A DNA stretch of 64,000 nucleotides from Astropecten irregularis (GCA_963971285.1 OZ020259.1:4898001-4962000), one strand, 5' to 3'; shown: positions 43,782 through 55,675, counted from the first letter of the stretch. Program-made: numbers and translations. The notes: generated from the letters alone by a model not told the origin.

Positions 43782-44737
43782 ATGAAATAATACCATGATC
43801 TTATTTTCCATAGATCGCATTTTTTTATGCACGCTGCAAAATTTACAAGAAATGCACTACACAAAATGTTATCATTATTAAAGGTTTACTGTAATCAAAT
43901 TCGGGAAAGGGATGAAAGTGCTTTAAAAATTCTTGCTTAATACATAATTAATGACAATATAAAATATGTTTTGTATTTAAGTGCTTAACTTTAACGAAAC
44001 AGTTGAATACAAAATCGATACATGTATGCCCCGCCCCACAAAAAAGTCCCCCTTGGAACCGACCCACGCAACAATAGCTTGTGACGTCACCTACAGAACT
44101 ACATGTAGTATAGGTTCGCACCACAGTATACTGCGTGATAGACAGGTTGAGTTTTATTACAATACAGATGTATTTAACTTCAGATGCGTTTTCATTACAG
44201 TGAACCTTTTTGCCCAATAATTTAATGTCACAGACACAACCATCTGTCACAACCTTTATCCTTAACTGGGAAACGCCACAGGAGGAGTTGACAGATTTGT
44301 TAGTCTGGCTCCCAGACCCAAGATTTTCCCGACTATTGTCTGTCAATTCTAAGATTTTTAATAAGAGACGTCAGGGAATCTTCGGGCAGGGAACCAGACT
44401 ACAGATTCGTGAGGTCCTCGGGCGATCACGTAGACCATGGACTAGTGTTTATACAAAATTGAAGATCAAGCATGTGGCAATATAGGTGCGTGCGTGATCT
44501 GGCTGGAGATCGTTGAACTGTTGAGGACAAGTATCTAGGTTGTCACTACGTATACGGTGGCCAGCCTGACACGCGATCGAGGTACCTGCCTGTCCCCCAG
44601 AGCAACGAGACCGGTAATTACTTGTCACCACCCAGGGGTAGGCCTACATGGGTGTACTTGTGAGCTATAGGGTATAGTAGCATGGAGCTACAGGCTCCAT
44701 AGCATGGAGGTAGCGTTAGTCGACTTGTTGTTGTACT
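43782..44737. other. Intergenic; short palindromic element 44301-44402
   Basis: TAGTCTGGCTCCCAGACCC at left and GGGCAGGGAACCAGACTA at right make a ~102 bp inverted-end element. Open frames crossing it (44210-44485) have no family signal. Confidence 0.5.
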
Positions 44738-45098
44738 TTAAAGGTAATATCATACTTTAGTTTTTATCAAATTAATACAGATTCATGGAAAAAAATATCA
44801 AGACAGATACAGTAACAGTCATCTGTGAAAATTTCAGTCCCATACAGTGGTCACTTTCTGAGAAAACAGTGAAAAACGGCCACCGTATTTCTTAAGTCTT
44901 TTGTCTTTTATTTTTTATCTTAAAGATCAAAAAGATTTTCGGTCGTTGTTCTACTAATTTCTGGATAATACACCATTTCAGGCGGAAATAATTTCACGGT
45001 ATGTTTCTACCACCACCATCTTCATACCCTGTAAGTCATACGTAAATCTGTGAAGATTTCTGTTTTGGTTTTTTACCAAAGTACGATACTACCTTTAA
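44738..45098 (+). mobile_element. TTAA-1 MITE
   Basis: TTAAAGGTAATATCATACTT to ACCAAAGTACGATACTACCT plus TTAA. Confidence 0.85.
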
Positions 45099-45299
45099 TC
45101 GGCCCTCTACCAAATCGAACAAACGCCTGCCATTGGCTGTATATAAATCCAGTTGGGTGAGAAGATATCTACGGAATCCTTCAAGTGCCCTTATGCTAAG
45201 AGCAAAATTGAATACAGCGTCACGAGCGCACATTTGGTAGGCTTAAATGAAAGTGATGGGGCTCAACACATTACACGACCTATCCGAATACGTGTTGGT

Positions 45300-45490
45300 T
45301 TAACTGTCGGTTATTCGACTAAATTTGTGTGGAGGGAGAAAAACCGGAGAACCCGGAGAAAAACCCTCGAAGCATAGGAGAGAACCATCGCACAACTCTA
45401 ATCATTATGACCCAAGCCGGATTCGAACCCGGACCACATTGGTGAGAGGCGAGTGCCTATAACGCACTTGCCACCTATGCTCCCCCAGAA
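45300..45490 (-). mobile_element. tRNA-derived SINE
   Basis: Minus strand: tRNA-like head (A box AGGTGGCAAGTGCG, B box GGGTTCGAATCCGG) followed by the GGGTTTTTCTCCGGGTTCTC type body. Such bodies recur in marine invertebrate SINEs by my recollection. Confidence 0.6.
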
Positions 45491-45808
45491 GTGTATAAAT
45501 AAAACTCGAAGACTGTATATAATCGCATGCAATATCGGACAAGCTTTATCAACAGGCTGGCGTGCTGTTCATTACCACCAGATAATGAGATCACCGTACA
45601 CACTCGAGGCGGGGACGTATATAAAACAGTCCACGGCTTGTTCTTTCTACAGTTTTTTGTTTTAATTAAATTAAATGATGCGCGACTGCAGCGCCTTTGG
45701 TGTTCAATGGCGCGTATATTTACACGCCATTATATCCAATGCAGTCAATATTAATTACAGCAGCCAGCCGCCACTATTACGGCAATTCACTCTGCATTTG
45801 GATATTTC

Positions 45809-46168
45809 TTAAAGGTAGTATCATGCTTTGGTTTTTGTCAAAAAAATACAGATTCATGGGCAAAAATATTAAGGAAGATACAGTCACAGTCATCTGTGAA
45901 AATTTCAGTCCCATACGGTGCCCATGTTTTGAGAAAACAGTGCCAAAACAGCCACAGTATTTCTGAAGTCTTTTCTCTTTCATTTTTGAGCTTTTAAACA
46001 GATTTTCGGTCGTTGTTTTACTAATTTCTGGATAAATACACCATTTCAGGAGGAACAATTTTAACGGTAGGTTTCTACCACCACCATCTTCATATCCTGT
46101 AAGTTATACGTAAATCTGTGAACATTTCTGTTTTGGTTTCTTACCAACGTATATGATAGTACCTTTAA
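45809..46168 (+). mobile_element. TTAA-1 MITE
   Basis: TTAAAGGTAGTATCATGCTT to ACCAACGTATATGATAGTAC plus TTAA. Confidence 0.85.
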
Positions 46169-46538
46169 AGGTGTACAGGACAGAAATGGTAACATATCCA
46201 AACAGAAATGTTCACAGATTTACCTTTAACTTAGAGGATATAAAGATGGTGACGGTAGAAACACACCGTTCAAATTATTCTGCCTGAAATGGTGTTTTTA
46301 TCAAGAAATTAGTCAAACAAAGACCTAAAACAGTTTTGATTTTAGGGTATTAAGATCAAAACCATTCTTTATGTTTTATAAGAAAATTTGACTTGGGTTT
46401 TCGCTATTTTCTCAAGTCTCAGATGTCCGATTGAGCACAATATTTTTTCACAGGTTTATTATTTCATGTACATGTTTGATCAGACAAAGTGAAAGAGCTG
46501 TTCTGTGACCTTTACCAATCATGTATTATACCTTTACA
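46166..46538 (-). mobile_element. TTAA-2 MITE
   Basis: AAAGGTGTACAGGACAGAAA to CCAATCATGTATTATACC; abuts TTAA-1. Confidence 0.85.
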
Positions 46539-48074
46539 TGTCTGGAACTTCACATTTATAGCAAAGAACAGTTGTTCTGCGAAACATCGATTGATTGTTT
46601 AATGGACTCGAACGAGGAAAACAAAAGGTTGCTGCGAAATGTTACCGAACTGCAGCTGTTCACGGTATCAACAATATCATATGACTAAATGCACTTTCTG
46701 CGTTAGTGCGAGACATCATTATATAGCTTGACGATTCAAATACTTTTTTTTTGTCAAAAAAGGTTGCATGATGGACAAAATAGCTCCTTAAAATGCATGT
46801 AGCTTGATAATTTGCGTTGGCAAATGACAAGTGGTGAACGCAAAATCAATCTTGGTTCTCTCTGATAATTTTCGGCCCCAGTCAAAATCATGTCTGTGCG
46901 AAGGCTGACTTTATACTGTTAAGGCTCGGCCATAAATGTCAGTCTACATACGGACATCGCTTTGTAAACTGAATGGCTGACATTTAAACATGCTTGGAGT
47001 TAGGTGCCTGACGCGTTTCGATCTATACAGGGTGTCCCAGAAAATAAACACTGCATGTGTCGGAACCCATCATGAGAAAGTCTCCCTAATGACCCAGGTG
47101 AGTCCCGGTAAATATAATACAATCATGTTAAAATGATTATTATAGCTATGAGATCAAAAGATTTGTTAACAGTATGAACGGATATCTAAGGGAGCCTGGC
47201 TTAGCGTCAACTTTTGTTGTCTGTGGAAAACGATATCAATTGTGTGGCATTTTTTTCCGGCGCTGTTTGTTTGCCAGTCGACAAATTTGAACTGCCTTTG
47301 TGAACGGCGGCTTCAGACGCTCAGCTATTTTGAGTATAAAGGACACAATTGCATGCAGGGTCGCTTCATAACAAAATGAGCTAAAGAACATTGTTAGTGA
47401 AAGTATACAGGAATTGGGAAGGCCGGGATCTCAATTTGCTTTTGACTGATCGATTCTGACACTCCAGACGAGAACAGAAATAGATCAAGTGCTTTCAAAA
47501 ATGTGACAAAACCATACATGATGCGAGCGCGCGCCTCATATTGTTTACCATTAAAGCCATCCCAGCATTACCATTAAAAAATGCCAAAGTTGACACAACA
47601 CGTCGACATCAATGGAGAAACTTCACAATTAGCTTCTTTTCAAAATGAGAGTGCATGCCGTGAGCTTCAAACAGATAATAATAGACTGGGTGTTGTAAAA
47701 TGATATAATAATGCATCACCTGCCGGCAATTAAATGATCTTTGTGGTATAGTGCTGGTGATTTTGGAATGATTTTTCATGGAAAAGTATAGCCAGGTGCA
47801 TGTCACGTATACACGTATTATTTATAGCAACACACTGCCTGACTCGATTCCCAATGGACCACTTACAAATGACATAGAGCCAAGTCTATAATTCCAAATA
47901 TAGGGGAGAAGTGGTAAAGTTTAATTATAAAGATGGGACTGGTATCACATAAGTAGACTTCCATTACCCAAAAAGAAAAACGAAACAAGCCAGATTAACA
48001 CAAAATCTAACACAGAATTTGACAGTAAGGCCTAAATAAAAATGTTATGTTGGCGTAATTCGACCGACCCTAAA
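46539..48074. other. Intergenic; two repeat ends, no gene seen
   Basis: A hammerhead-like fragment (CTGACGCGTTTCGATC) near 47008 runs into a GGGTGTCCCAGAAAATA mariner-like end near 47030. The rest to 48074 is unassigned. Confidence 0.4.
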
Positions 48075-48490
48075 ATTAGGTAACAGGTCAACTCGTACCT
48101 TGGTCAACTCGTACCTTCCCAACCGCAAGGTTATGCCAACTCGTACCTTCGCCAACTTGATCGTACCTTTGCCAACTCGTACCTTCGGTTAAGACAACTC
48201 GTACCTTCGCACCAAGTCAACTCGTACCTTCGATTTATATAATGCATGGAGGAATAAACTCATGCAACTCGTGCTCAAAGCAGCATTGATGGGCAAAATG
48301 TTTCGTTTTATTCTATCCAAAATTACCATTTACTATTTAGAAACTGGTTACAAAAATAAAATTGATTAGTTGGCAAAAGTACGAGTTTGCGAAGGTACAA
48401 GTTCGTGAAGGTACGAGTTGACGAAGGTACGAGTTTGCGAAGGTACGAGTTGGCAAAAGTACGAGTTGACTCGAAAGCTAAAATTATGGC
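48075..48490. mobile_element. TIR element with AACTCGTACCTTCG arrays
   Basis: Six to eight copies of CAACTCGTACCTTCG in 48085-48235 face five reverse copies (CGAAGGTACGAGTTG) in 48370-48475 across an AT-rich centre. Outer ends CCTAAAATTA/CTAAAATTATGGCCGACCC are loosely inverted. Confidence 0.8.
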
Positions 48491-48654
48491 CGACCCTGGA
48501 TTTCATTTTTCCAAGGGAAGAAAATAAATGATTAAAATCTATATAAAAATAGTTATAAATACGTTTGAAACAATGTCTGGCCGTTTCCCATTGTTGTACT
48601 CCATGGTTTTACTTTTTTTTTTACTATCGTGTATTACTACCGGCTTAAACAATT

Positions 48655-48841
48655 AGAAAGCTTATAGTGCTTAGCACAAAAATAGCTTGCCCAATAAAAC
48701 AAACCACCATTTGAAAATTTAATTTGGTATTCATGGTCAGCGAACAACAGCAAAAGAACAATTGTAAGTGATACACAACACACAGAAATGGTCATGCTTG
48801 GCGATCTTTTGTTCTAAGCAGCTCTATGAAATTGGCCCCAG
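48655..48841 (+). mobile_element. Family A MITE, left end lost
   Basis: GCTTAGCACAAAAATAGCTT to GCTCTATGAAATTGGCCCC. Confidence 0.8.
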
Positions 48842-48902
48842 AACTTTCAACAATGATTTCAAGCATGACCGACCCTAATTACAGAACCTTTCTGATTTCA
48901 AA

Positions 48903-49266
48903 TAATAAATAATAATAACGGGCATTTATAAAGCGCCTTTCCAAGAAGATCAAAGCGCTGTACATTATTATTATCCCTGGTCATCGGGCCATAATTTACA
49001 TTCCTGAAACCATCTCAACTCCCTGGGGAACATACAGCCCCATATACTGGCAACCATAGGGCGCACAGAGGCTAATCAAACCACAAAGCCATCTCTACTC
49101 TCACAGGTACCCATTTACACCTGGGTGAAGAGGAGCAATATGTGACAAAGCGTCTTGCCCAAGGACACAAGCACCACTAACCCATGGCTGGATTCGAACC
49201 CACAATCTGTAGCTAGATTGACCACAAGACTTTGAGTTCAACACGCCAGACCATTAGGCCACAGCA
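48903..49266 (-). mobile_element. tRNA-derived SINE with LINE-like tail
   Basis: Minus strand: tRNA-like head with A box GTGGCCTAATGGTCTGG and B box GGGTTCGAATCCAG; body with AGGTGTAAATGGGTACCTG; tail AGCGCTTTGATC...GGCGCTTTATAAATGCCCG and ATT repeats. The tail matches the LINE 3' end at 30060-30140. Confidence 0.8.
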
Positions 49267-50166
49267 CCTCACTTTTGCAATGCAAAAGGAACAATCAGTC
49301 TTTTTTTTTCAAGCCCCTAAAGCTAGTTCCTATAATACAAAATTTTGTGCGAAATTTGTCGTTGATCGAGACAGAGGAGTCCACACATTTTTAACTGTAA
49401 TGGTCCTAGTAGTATACTACATTCCACCATGGTCGTGCGATGTACGAACGTGCAAACACTTGACATCACAAGTAGTTTAGCACGGTGGGCCGTCTTCAAG
49501 CTATGAAAACAACATCGCACGTGTCCAACTTTTCCCAGATTGCCATAAAACATTACAGAACATACAAGTTCACGACTGCAATTTCACTTTCAGTCAAAAG
49601 CCCTCTCAAAAGCAGGGCAACAAGTAAAAAACGCATTCATAAAACATATTTTCTCTTACCTGATTCGATTCGAATTAGCAGCGGTTCGTCAAAGAAATCG
49701 TGGATGCTCATTCAACAAAAGCTGTTTACGCACTGACACGTTTTAAAGAGGCGCACGTACGTACGTGTACGGATCATCAGTCCATCATAGGGCCACATAC
49801 GTAGTGACGCTGTGCTGTGACTAGTATACGCGTTTATGAGGTCACGCAAGCAGGCAAAGCACGATATTTACACCGGCTGCGTTTTGGTTTTTATACTTTA
49901 ATTGCCACAGGCGTTCTGACATCAACATCAGAGATTTACATCAGTAACTCTATAGGCATGATGGTATATCAGATGAAAGCTGGAAACATCGAACAGGATT
50001 CTGCGAAGGGCCTCTTAAACATTACGAATACGTGCTGGTATGGTACACATCACACATGACCGCCACACACGCGCGCGCTTCTGGCAACACGGCAAAGTAA
50101 CACGTGGGCCGACTGAATGACAACAACAGGCTATATCAAGCGCCAACGTTTTCTATTCTGTGGGCG
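49267..50166. other. Intergenic, no gene seen
   Basis: Several short frames without family signal. Confidence 0.3.
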
Positions 50167-50421
50167 TTTACCAAACGGAGGCTAGCTCAGGCTCCGTTTC
50201 GGGTTCCGGCTCCATTTCGTGAATCTATTCTAAAATAAGGGGTATCAAAAAAGGGCTTTTTGGCTGCGGTTCTGAAGTAGACTAGGCTATCTGGTTTGAA
50301 AATAAAAATCTGAAAATTTCAGCTTGAATGAAAAACCACAACCTATATTTCCAGCATATGGATGTCAGAGCCAGTGAAGCCTGAGCCCGAGCCTAATCCT
50401 CCGTTTCGTAAACGCCCTAAG
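50167..50421. mobile_element. Family B element, clean copy
   Basis: GGGCGTTTACCAAACGGAGG and CCTCCGTTTCGTAAACGCCC make the best-preserved ends of this family; hexamers are few. Confidence 0.9.
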
Positions 50422-50504
50422 TACACGTCCGCGCGTCATTCCGTCGTGACAACTTTCACTTAGGGCCTATGCCCTCAACTAGCTCATTGTGGTGAGTCTG
50501 ATTT

Positions 50505-50550
50505 GGTCTCCTGATGATGACTAGAGCAGGATAGTCGAAACGTTGAGACC
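50505..50550 (+). ncRNA. Hammerhead-like ribozyme motif
   Basis: Stem I GGTCTC/GAGACC, core CTGATGA (50511-50517), an extra T, stem II GACTA/TAGTC, GAAAC, GTT, with palindromic AACGTT as stem III. Downstream ~80 bases (GTGCGAACGAAAT, CCGCAAACCGATCCACATA) match 21874-21960, so both are copies of one element. Confidence 0.65.
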
Positions 50551-50726
50551 TTACGAGAAAGTGCGAACGAAATAGAAGTGCGAAAGTACGAACGATTCTT
50601 ACCGTGGTGTTTCCGCAAACCGATCCACATATCCGTATTCGTGTGTATGTGTGAGAAGTGACTTCAACATCTGGTACAACGCTAGCTCTTTATTTCCCTG
50701 AATTACGAATCCTTGTTGTTTGCAAA

Positions 50727-51035
50727 TTTCCCTGAACAAGGGTCACTGTTGGGTCATGCAAGAATACTTCTAAAGAAAAGGGCTCGTTTTCAATGCCAAG
50801 TACATGTATACAGGCCAACTATTTATACATTTTCTGAAATCAGAATAGGCCTATATATACAAAATTATGAATTCACAGGTTTTTTTTGTTTGTTTTTTTG
50901 CTTTTCCTGAACTGCGTCACAGTTGGGTCATGCAAGAATGCTTCTAAAAAAGGGCTCGTTTTCAATGCCAAGTACACGTATACAGACCAAGTATTTATAC
51001 AATTATGCATGTTCTGAAATCAGAATATAGGCCTA
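50727..51035. repeat. Direct tandem duplication, 2 x ~140-175 bp
   Basis: GTTGGGTCATGCAAGAATAC / GTTGGGTCATGCAAGAATGC begin the two units; both continue AAGGGCTCGTTTTCAATGCC and end near CTGAAATCAGAATA. Confidence 0.85.
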
Positions 51036-51834
51036 CTACAGTTTGTTCAATGTGTTGAATTGGGGGTTCGTCACTGATGTAGAGTCTCAAAAAAACTTTC
51101 ATTCTTGATTCGATATATTTCTGATTTTAAATTTTAGATTGACAAGATGATGTCAACAGTGGCGTAATAAAACTAGGTGGCAACGGGGGAACGTGGTCCG
51201 GGCGCCACTTTTGGCAAAAAAGGGGGAAATGGGGATGGAAACAAGAAAAGGCAACAATGAGCTTCAACTGTTCAAGTTATTGGACATGTAAGCCAATGAA
51301 TTTTGAACTCAGAAAGAAAGATTCCCCTTTAACACGGCACCACGTGCTCAGACTGGCAAAGTTTCAAATCCAGATCAAATCAACAACAAACAACTTTCAA
51401 CAACCACCATCACAAACAACAGAATAAAAATCGAAGAAATTTGAGCGAATTATAGAAAACGGATCTGAATGAAAAGAAAAGGTCTGAATGGTTGTTTCTG
51501 TCGTTAAACTATAATCACCTAAAAGTTGCTGGTATAAACTTTCCAATTCTCTACACTGTGTGTAGTATAGGACAATTCATCATTGACTTCAGTTTGTTAC
51601 TGTCACATTCACACTCATGGTTGTTAAACAATGTTTTATTTCATTTTTAACGGCCGGGTGAATGCGTTTTATTACCAGGGCCACTTGCTTTTATGTAAGT
51701 CGCGTGTCCGTTCTCTTTACAGAAGATAATGATTAATAGAATACATTGTGTAGTAAAGAATGAAATGTAATGGCAGATGCTAGGTCACAGAACGGTCACA
51801 ACACCAAGCTGTCTATTTCTGTCCTCCATGATTT
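51036..51834. other. Intergenic, no gene seen
   Basis: A CCGGGCGCCACTTTTGG motif near 51198 echoes 15840; otherwise nothing. Confidence 0.3.
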
Positions 51835-52186
51835 AAGGTAGTATCATACTTTGGTAAGAAACCAAAACAGAAATGTTCACAGATTTACCTACAACTTACA
51901 GGGCATGAAGATGGTAGTGGTAGAAACACACCTTTAAAGTTTTTCCGCCCGAAATGATGTATTTGTCCAGAAATTAGTAAACCAACAACCGAAAATCTGT
52001 TTGATCTTTTTAAAGATCAACAATAAAACAGAAAAGACTTAAGAAATACTGTGGCTGTTTTTCACTGTTTTCTCAAAAAGTGGGCACCGTATGGGACTGA
52101 AATGTTCACAGATGACTGTTATTGTATCTGTCTTGATATTTTTGCCCATGAATCTGTATTTCTTTGATAAAAACCAAAGTAAGCTG
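51835..52186 (-). mobile_element. TTAA-1 MITE
   Basis: TTAAGGTAGTATCATACTTT; right end truncated at AAAACCAAAGTA. Confidence 0.8.
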
Positions 52187-52234
52187 CCTGCTCCATGAAT
52201 ATAGCGACATGGACAAACAAGGGTGAATATTGCT

Positions 52235-52475
52235 CCAAGGGCCCTTCCTAAACTTCGGGCTCAGGCTCAGGCTCCATTTCATGAATCCATTCTAAAATTC
52301 AGAGTTTTACTATATCAAAATAGATGTTTTTGGCTGCGGTGCGGAAGTATAGATTCTCTGGTTTGAAAAATAATTAAACAGCACTGCTTCAAATGAAAAA
52401 CCACAACCTATATATTGCCAGCATGACAGAGACGAAGCCCGTGAGCCAGAGCCGAGGTTTGGAAAAGGCCCGGCC
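52235..52475. mobile_element. Family B element
   Basis: GGGCCCTTCCTAAACTTCGG and GAGGTTTGGAAAAGGCCC ends; core CAAATGAAAAACCACAACC. Confidence 0.75.
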
Positions 52476-52502
52476 GAGAATTGGACTAAAAATATAGTTA
52501 GC

Positions 52503-52670
52503 AGCGAGTAGCCTTTTCCAAACCGTCGGTTCCGGCTCCGGCTTCGTCTCTGTCATCCATATGCTAAAAATATAGGTTGTGGTTTTTCATTGAAGCTGAA
52601 ACTCTGTTTTTCTTTTTCAAACCAGAGAATATACTTCAGAACCGCAGCCAAGGTTTAGAAAAGGGCCGGG
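52503..52670. mobile_element. Family B element, internally deleted
   Basis: CCTTTTCCAAACCGTCGGTT to AGGTTTAGAAAAGGGCC; core TTGTGGTTTTTCATTGAAGC. Opposite orientation to its neighbour. Confidence 0.7.
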
Positions 52671-53112
52671 TCATGGTATTGGAATCAAGCAATATCACCC
52701 CCGGCACAACAAACACAAGGTATGACGTCAGTAGAATACATGGTTTGGTAATCGCATCCACCGTGACGCTGCTGAATGCGGGAACCTCATGTTTAATTTT
52801 TGGCCGTCAATAGGCTTACTAGAAAGAAATCAGCGTTGCAGAATATCCCCTTGAACATGCATATCACACGTGAGAAGGAGTCTCCACTGGGTTTCAGTTG
52901 CGTCAGTGCGTCATGTTTTTGTAGTAAGGGTTTCTGTGAATTTCTTCTTTTTCAGAGAGGGTCGGGGGTGGGGGTGGGACCATCAACAACGGAACAAAAT
53001 AAGGCAATGGTTCGGGGTTAATTGGGGGCTGCACCAAGCCGTGTCGAACATGAATGATGATGTGTTTCAATTGAAATTACCAGGAAAAGGTACGTATAGG
53101 CCAACCTATACA

Positions 53113-54058
53113 CCTGGGGCCAATTTCATAGAGCTGCTTAAAGGTAGTATCATACTTTGGTAAGAGACCAAAACAGACATGTTCACAGATTTACATATAA
53201 CTTTCAGGGTATGAAGATGATGCTGGTAGAAACCTACCGTTAAAATGTTCCCGCCTGAAATGCTGTATTTATCCAGACATTTAATAGTAAAACAACGACC
53301 GAAAATCTTCAGTTTGATCTTTCAAAAGATCAAAAATAAAAGAGAAAAGACTTAAGAAATACTGTGGCCGTTTTTCACTGTTTTCTTACAAAGTGGGCAC
53401 CGTATGGGACTGAAATATGTACAGATGACTATTACTGTATCGTCCTTGATATTTTTGCCCATGAATCTGTATTTCTTTGACAAAAACCAATGTATGATAC
53501 TACCTTTAATGGTACAATACAGGATTGGTAACATACCCAAACAGAAATCTTCACAGATTTACGTATAACTTTCACCGGGATATGAAGATGGTGCTGGTTT
53601 AGAAACATACAGTTGAAGTATTCCCGGCTAAAATGTTGCATTTTTTAATTATCAAGAAAGTAGTAAAACAAAGGCCGAAAACAGTTTTGATTTCGGGGTA
53701 AGATCAAAACCGTTCTTTGTGTTTTATAAGAAAAATTGTGTTGGGTTTTCGCTATTTTTTCTTGACTCAGATGTCCGATTGAGCTCAAATTTTCACAGGT
53801 TTGTTATTTCATGTACATGTTGGATTAAACAAAGTGTGAGTGCTGTTCTGTGACCTTTACCAATCATGTATTATGCCTTTAAGCACAAAATTTGCTCAAG
53901 CATGAAAAGTCTTCCATGATCAAACAGGAATACCAACCAGATTTTCATGTGATGTTTACTGCTTTTGACTAGTATTCGGCCATTTGCTGAGCATAACATT
54001 CACAAGGAGTTTTGGCTGTATGCTAATTTTATTTACCAGAGTTTTGTTTGGTGCTTTT
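53113..54058. mobile_element. Family A carrying TTAA-1 plus TTAA-2
   Basis: Family A starts at 53113 (GGGGCCAATTTCATAGAGCT), stops at CTGCTTAA, and a minus-strand variant-2 family A remnant resumes at 53880 (TTAAGCACAAAATTTGC). Between lie TTAA-1 (53138-53508, -) and TTAA-2 (53507-53882, -), each bounded by TTAA. Confidence 0.85.
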
Positions 54059-54209
54059 AAAATCAGCAACATTTTAAAGAAAAATAATGTACCAAAAACC
54101 TTGCGGGGACACCGTACATGTGGCATACTACATGTATCTTCACGGTGCAGAAATGTGTCATGGAAACATTATCTACTCAACGTTTCGATAGGGGTAGATA
54201 GGCCGTCTT

Positions 54210-54576
54210 TAAAAGTAGTATCATACTTTGGTTTTTGTCAAAGAAATGCAGATTCATGAGCAAAAATATCAAGACAGATACATGTAACAGTCATCTGTGA
54301 AAATTTCAGTCCCATACGGTGCCCACTTTTTGAGAAAACAGTGAAAAACGGCCACAGTATTTCTTAATTTTTTTCTCTTTTATTTTTGATCTTTTAAAAG
54401 ATCAAAAAGATTTCCGGTCGTTGTTTTACTCTTTTCTGGATAAATACAGCATTTCAGGCGGAACAATTTTAACGGTATGTTTCTACCACCACCATCTTCA
54501 TACCCTGTAAGTTATACGTAAATCTGTGAAAATGTCTGTTTCGGCTTCTTACCAAAGTATGATACTACCTTTAAAC
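54210..54576 (+). mobile_element. TTAA-1 MITE
   Basis: TTTAAAAGTAGTATCATACT to CCAAAGTATGATACTACC plus TTAA. Confidence 0.85.
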
Positions 54577-54653
54577 ACGAGCAAGTCAATTAATCAAAAA
54601 CGACACCAGTCACAAAACTTCCAGATGTTTTTGTATAACAAAGTTATATTGAT

Positions 54654-54800
54654 CAAATAACCACATGGGAAACTGACTGAAATTTTAAGTATTAAATTTG
54701 AAAGGTGAACAAAGAATATTTTACTGGAGCGAGATTCGAAACGACCTCACAGGTCACCGGTTCGAATCCCGCTCCAATCAATTTTCTTTGTTCGCCTTTC
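54654..54800. mobile_element. Family D fold-back derivative
   Basis: ACTGGAGCGAGATTCGAAAC faces CGGTTCGAATCCCGCTCC twenty-odd bases away: an inverted remnant of family D ends with the tRNA body lost. Confidence 0.7.
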
Positions 54801-54959
54801 AAAAAGTTATGATATCGAAAACAAGTAGGCATAATGAACGTGATAACGGTGAAACAGAAAATGATAATAAAGAGACTAATAAATCTTTGAAAAAAATCGA
54901 TGCATGTGATAGATAAAATAACTAACAACCAAGAATAAGAACATCATGATATTATTCCT

Positions 54960-55284
54960 ATTTAGCGTCATGAACTTGCATTTTCTCCTAAGAGAGTGTG
55001 CGCGCGAGGTCACGTGACTAGAACGTCAGCTTCCTGAAGTCAAAGAGAGACCGTTCATTGGCCCGTAACTTGAGATGACGCGTTGTGCGCACATAGCAAC
55101 GCGCCGCGCGTGCGCAGGTATAAGCGTTCTTCAAGGTTTTGTCACTAAAAATCTATAACAGAAGATTTGTTCTACTCCGTTGAAGACGAAGCCAATTTTT
55201 TCCTCAAACATGTGAGCGTCTCCTTAAAAACGGTATCAAAAATGCCTCTATTTCTATGATAGCTGCCTCTTCAAAAATTTATTC
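54960..55284. other. Intergenic, CpG-rich patch
   Basis: GCGCACATAGCAACGCGCCG near 55086 is a CpG-rich patch of possible promoter character; no adjoining exon identified. Confidence 0.25.
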
Positions 55285-55405
55285 ATCAAATAACCACAAG
55301 GGAAACCGTGACTGAATTTTAAAGTCATTGAAAAGCGAACAAAAAACAAATTGACTGGCGCTCCAATCAATTTTTCTTTGTTCACTTTTCAATGTCTTAC
55401 AAAAT
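55285..55405. mobile_element. Family D fold-back derivative
   Basis: AAATAACCACAAGGGAAACC and CATTGAAAAGCGAACAAA at left; CAATTTTTCTTTGTTCACTT with TTCAATG at right. The whole tRNA head is deleted. Confidence 0.7.
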
Positions 55406-55439
55406 TTGGAAGTGAGGAAATGAAGGTCGAGGTCAACTA

Positions 55440-55675
55440 TAGGGGTCTTTCTCAAATCTCGGCACCGGCTTCGTCTCTGTTCTCATACAGTGTAAAAAAA
55501 TATAGGTTGTGGTTTAATTGCCATTGAAGCCGAAACTCTGTTTTCCTTTTCAAACCAGAGAATCTACTTCCGAACCGCAGCCAAAAGCCTCTATTTTGAT
55601 ACCTGTAATTTTGAAATGGATTCACGAAATGGTGCCGGAGCCTGAGCCGGAGCCGAGCTTTGAGAAAGGCCCTAG
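55440..55675. mobile_element. Family B element
   Basis: GGGGTCTTTCTCAAATCTCG to GAGCTTTGAGAAAGGCCC; core AACCAGAGAATCTACTTCCG. Confidence 0.8.

Noticed and set aside
44210-44485. 91-codon plus-strand frame
   Set aside because: Crosses a palindromic element; no recognisable domain.
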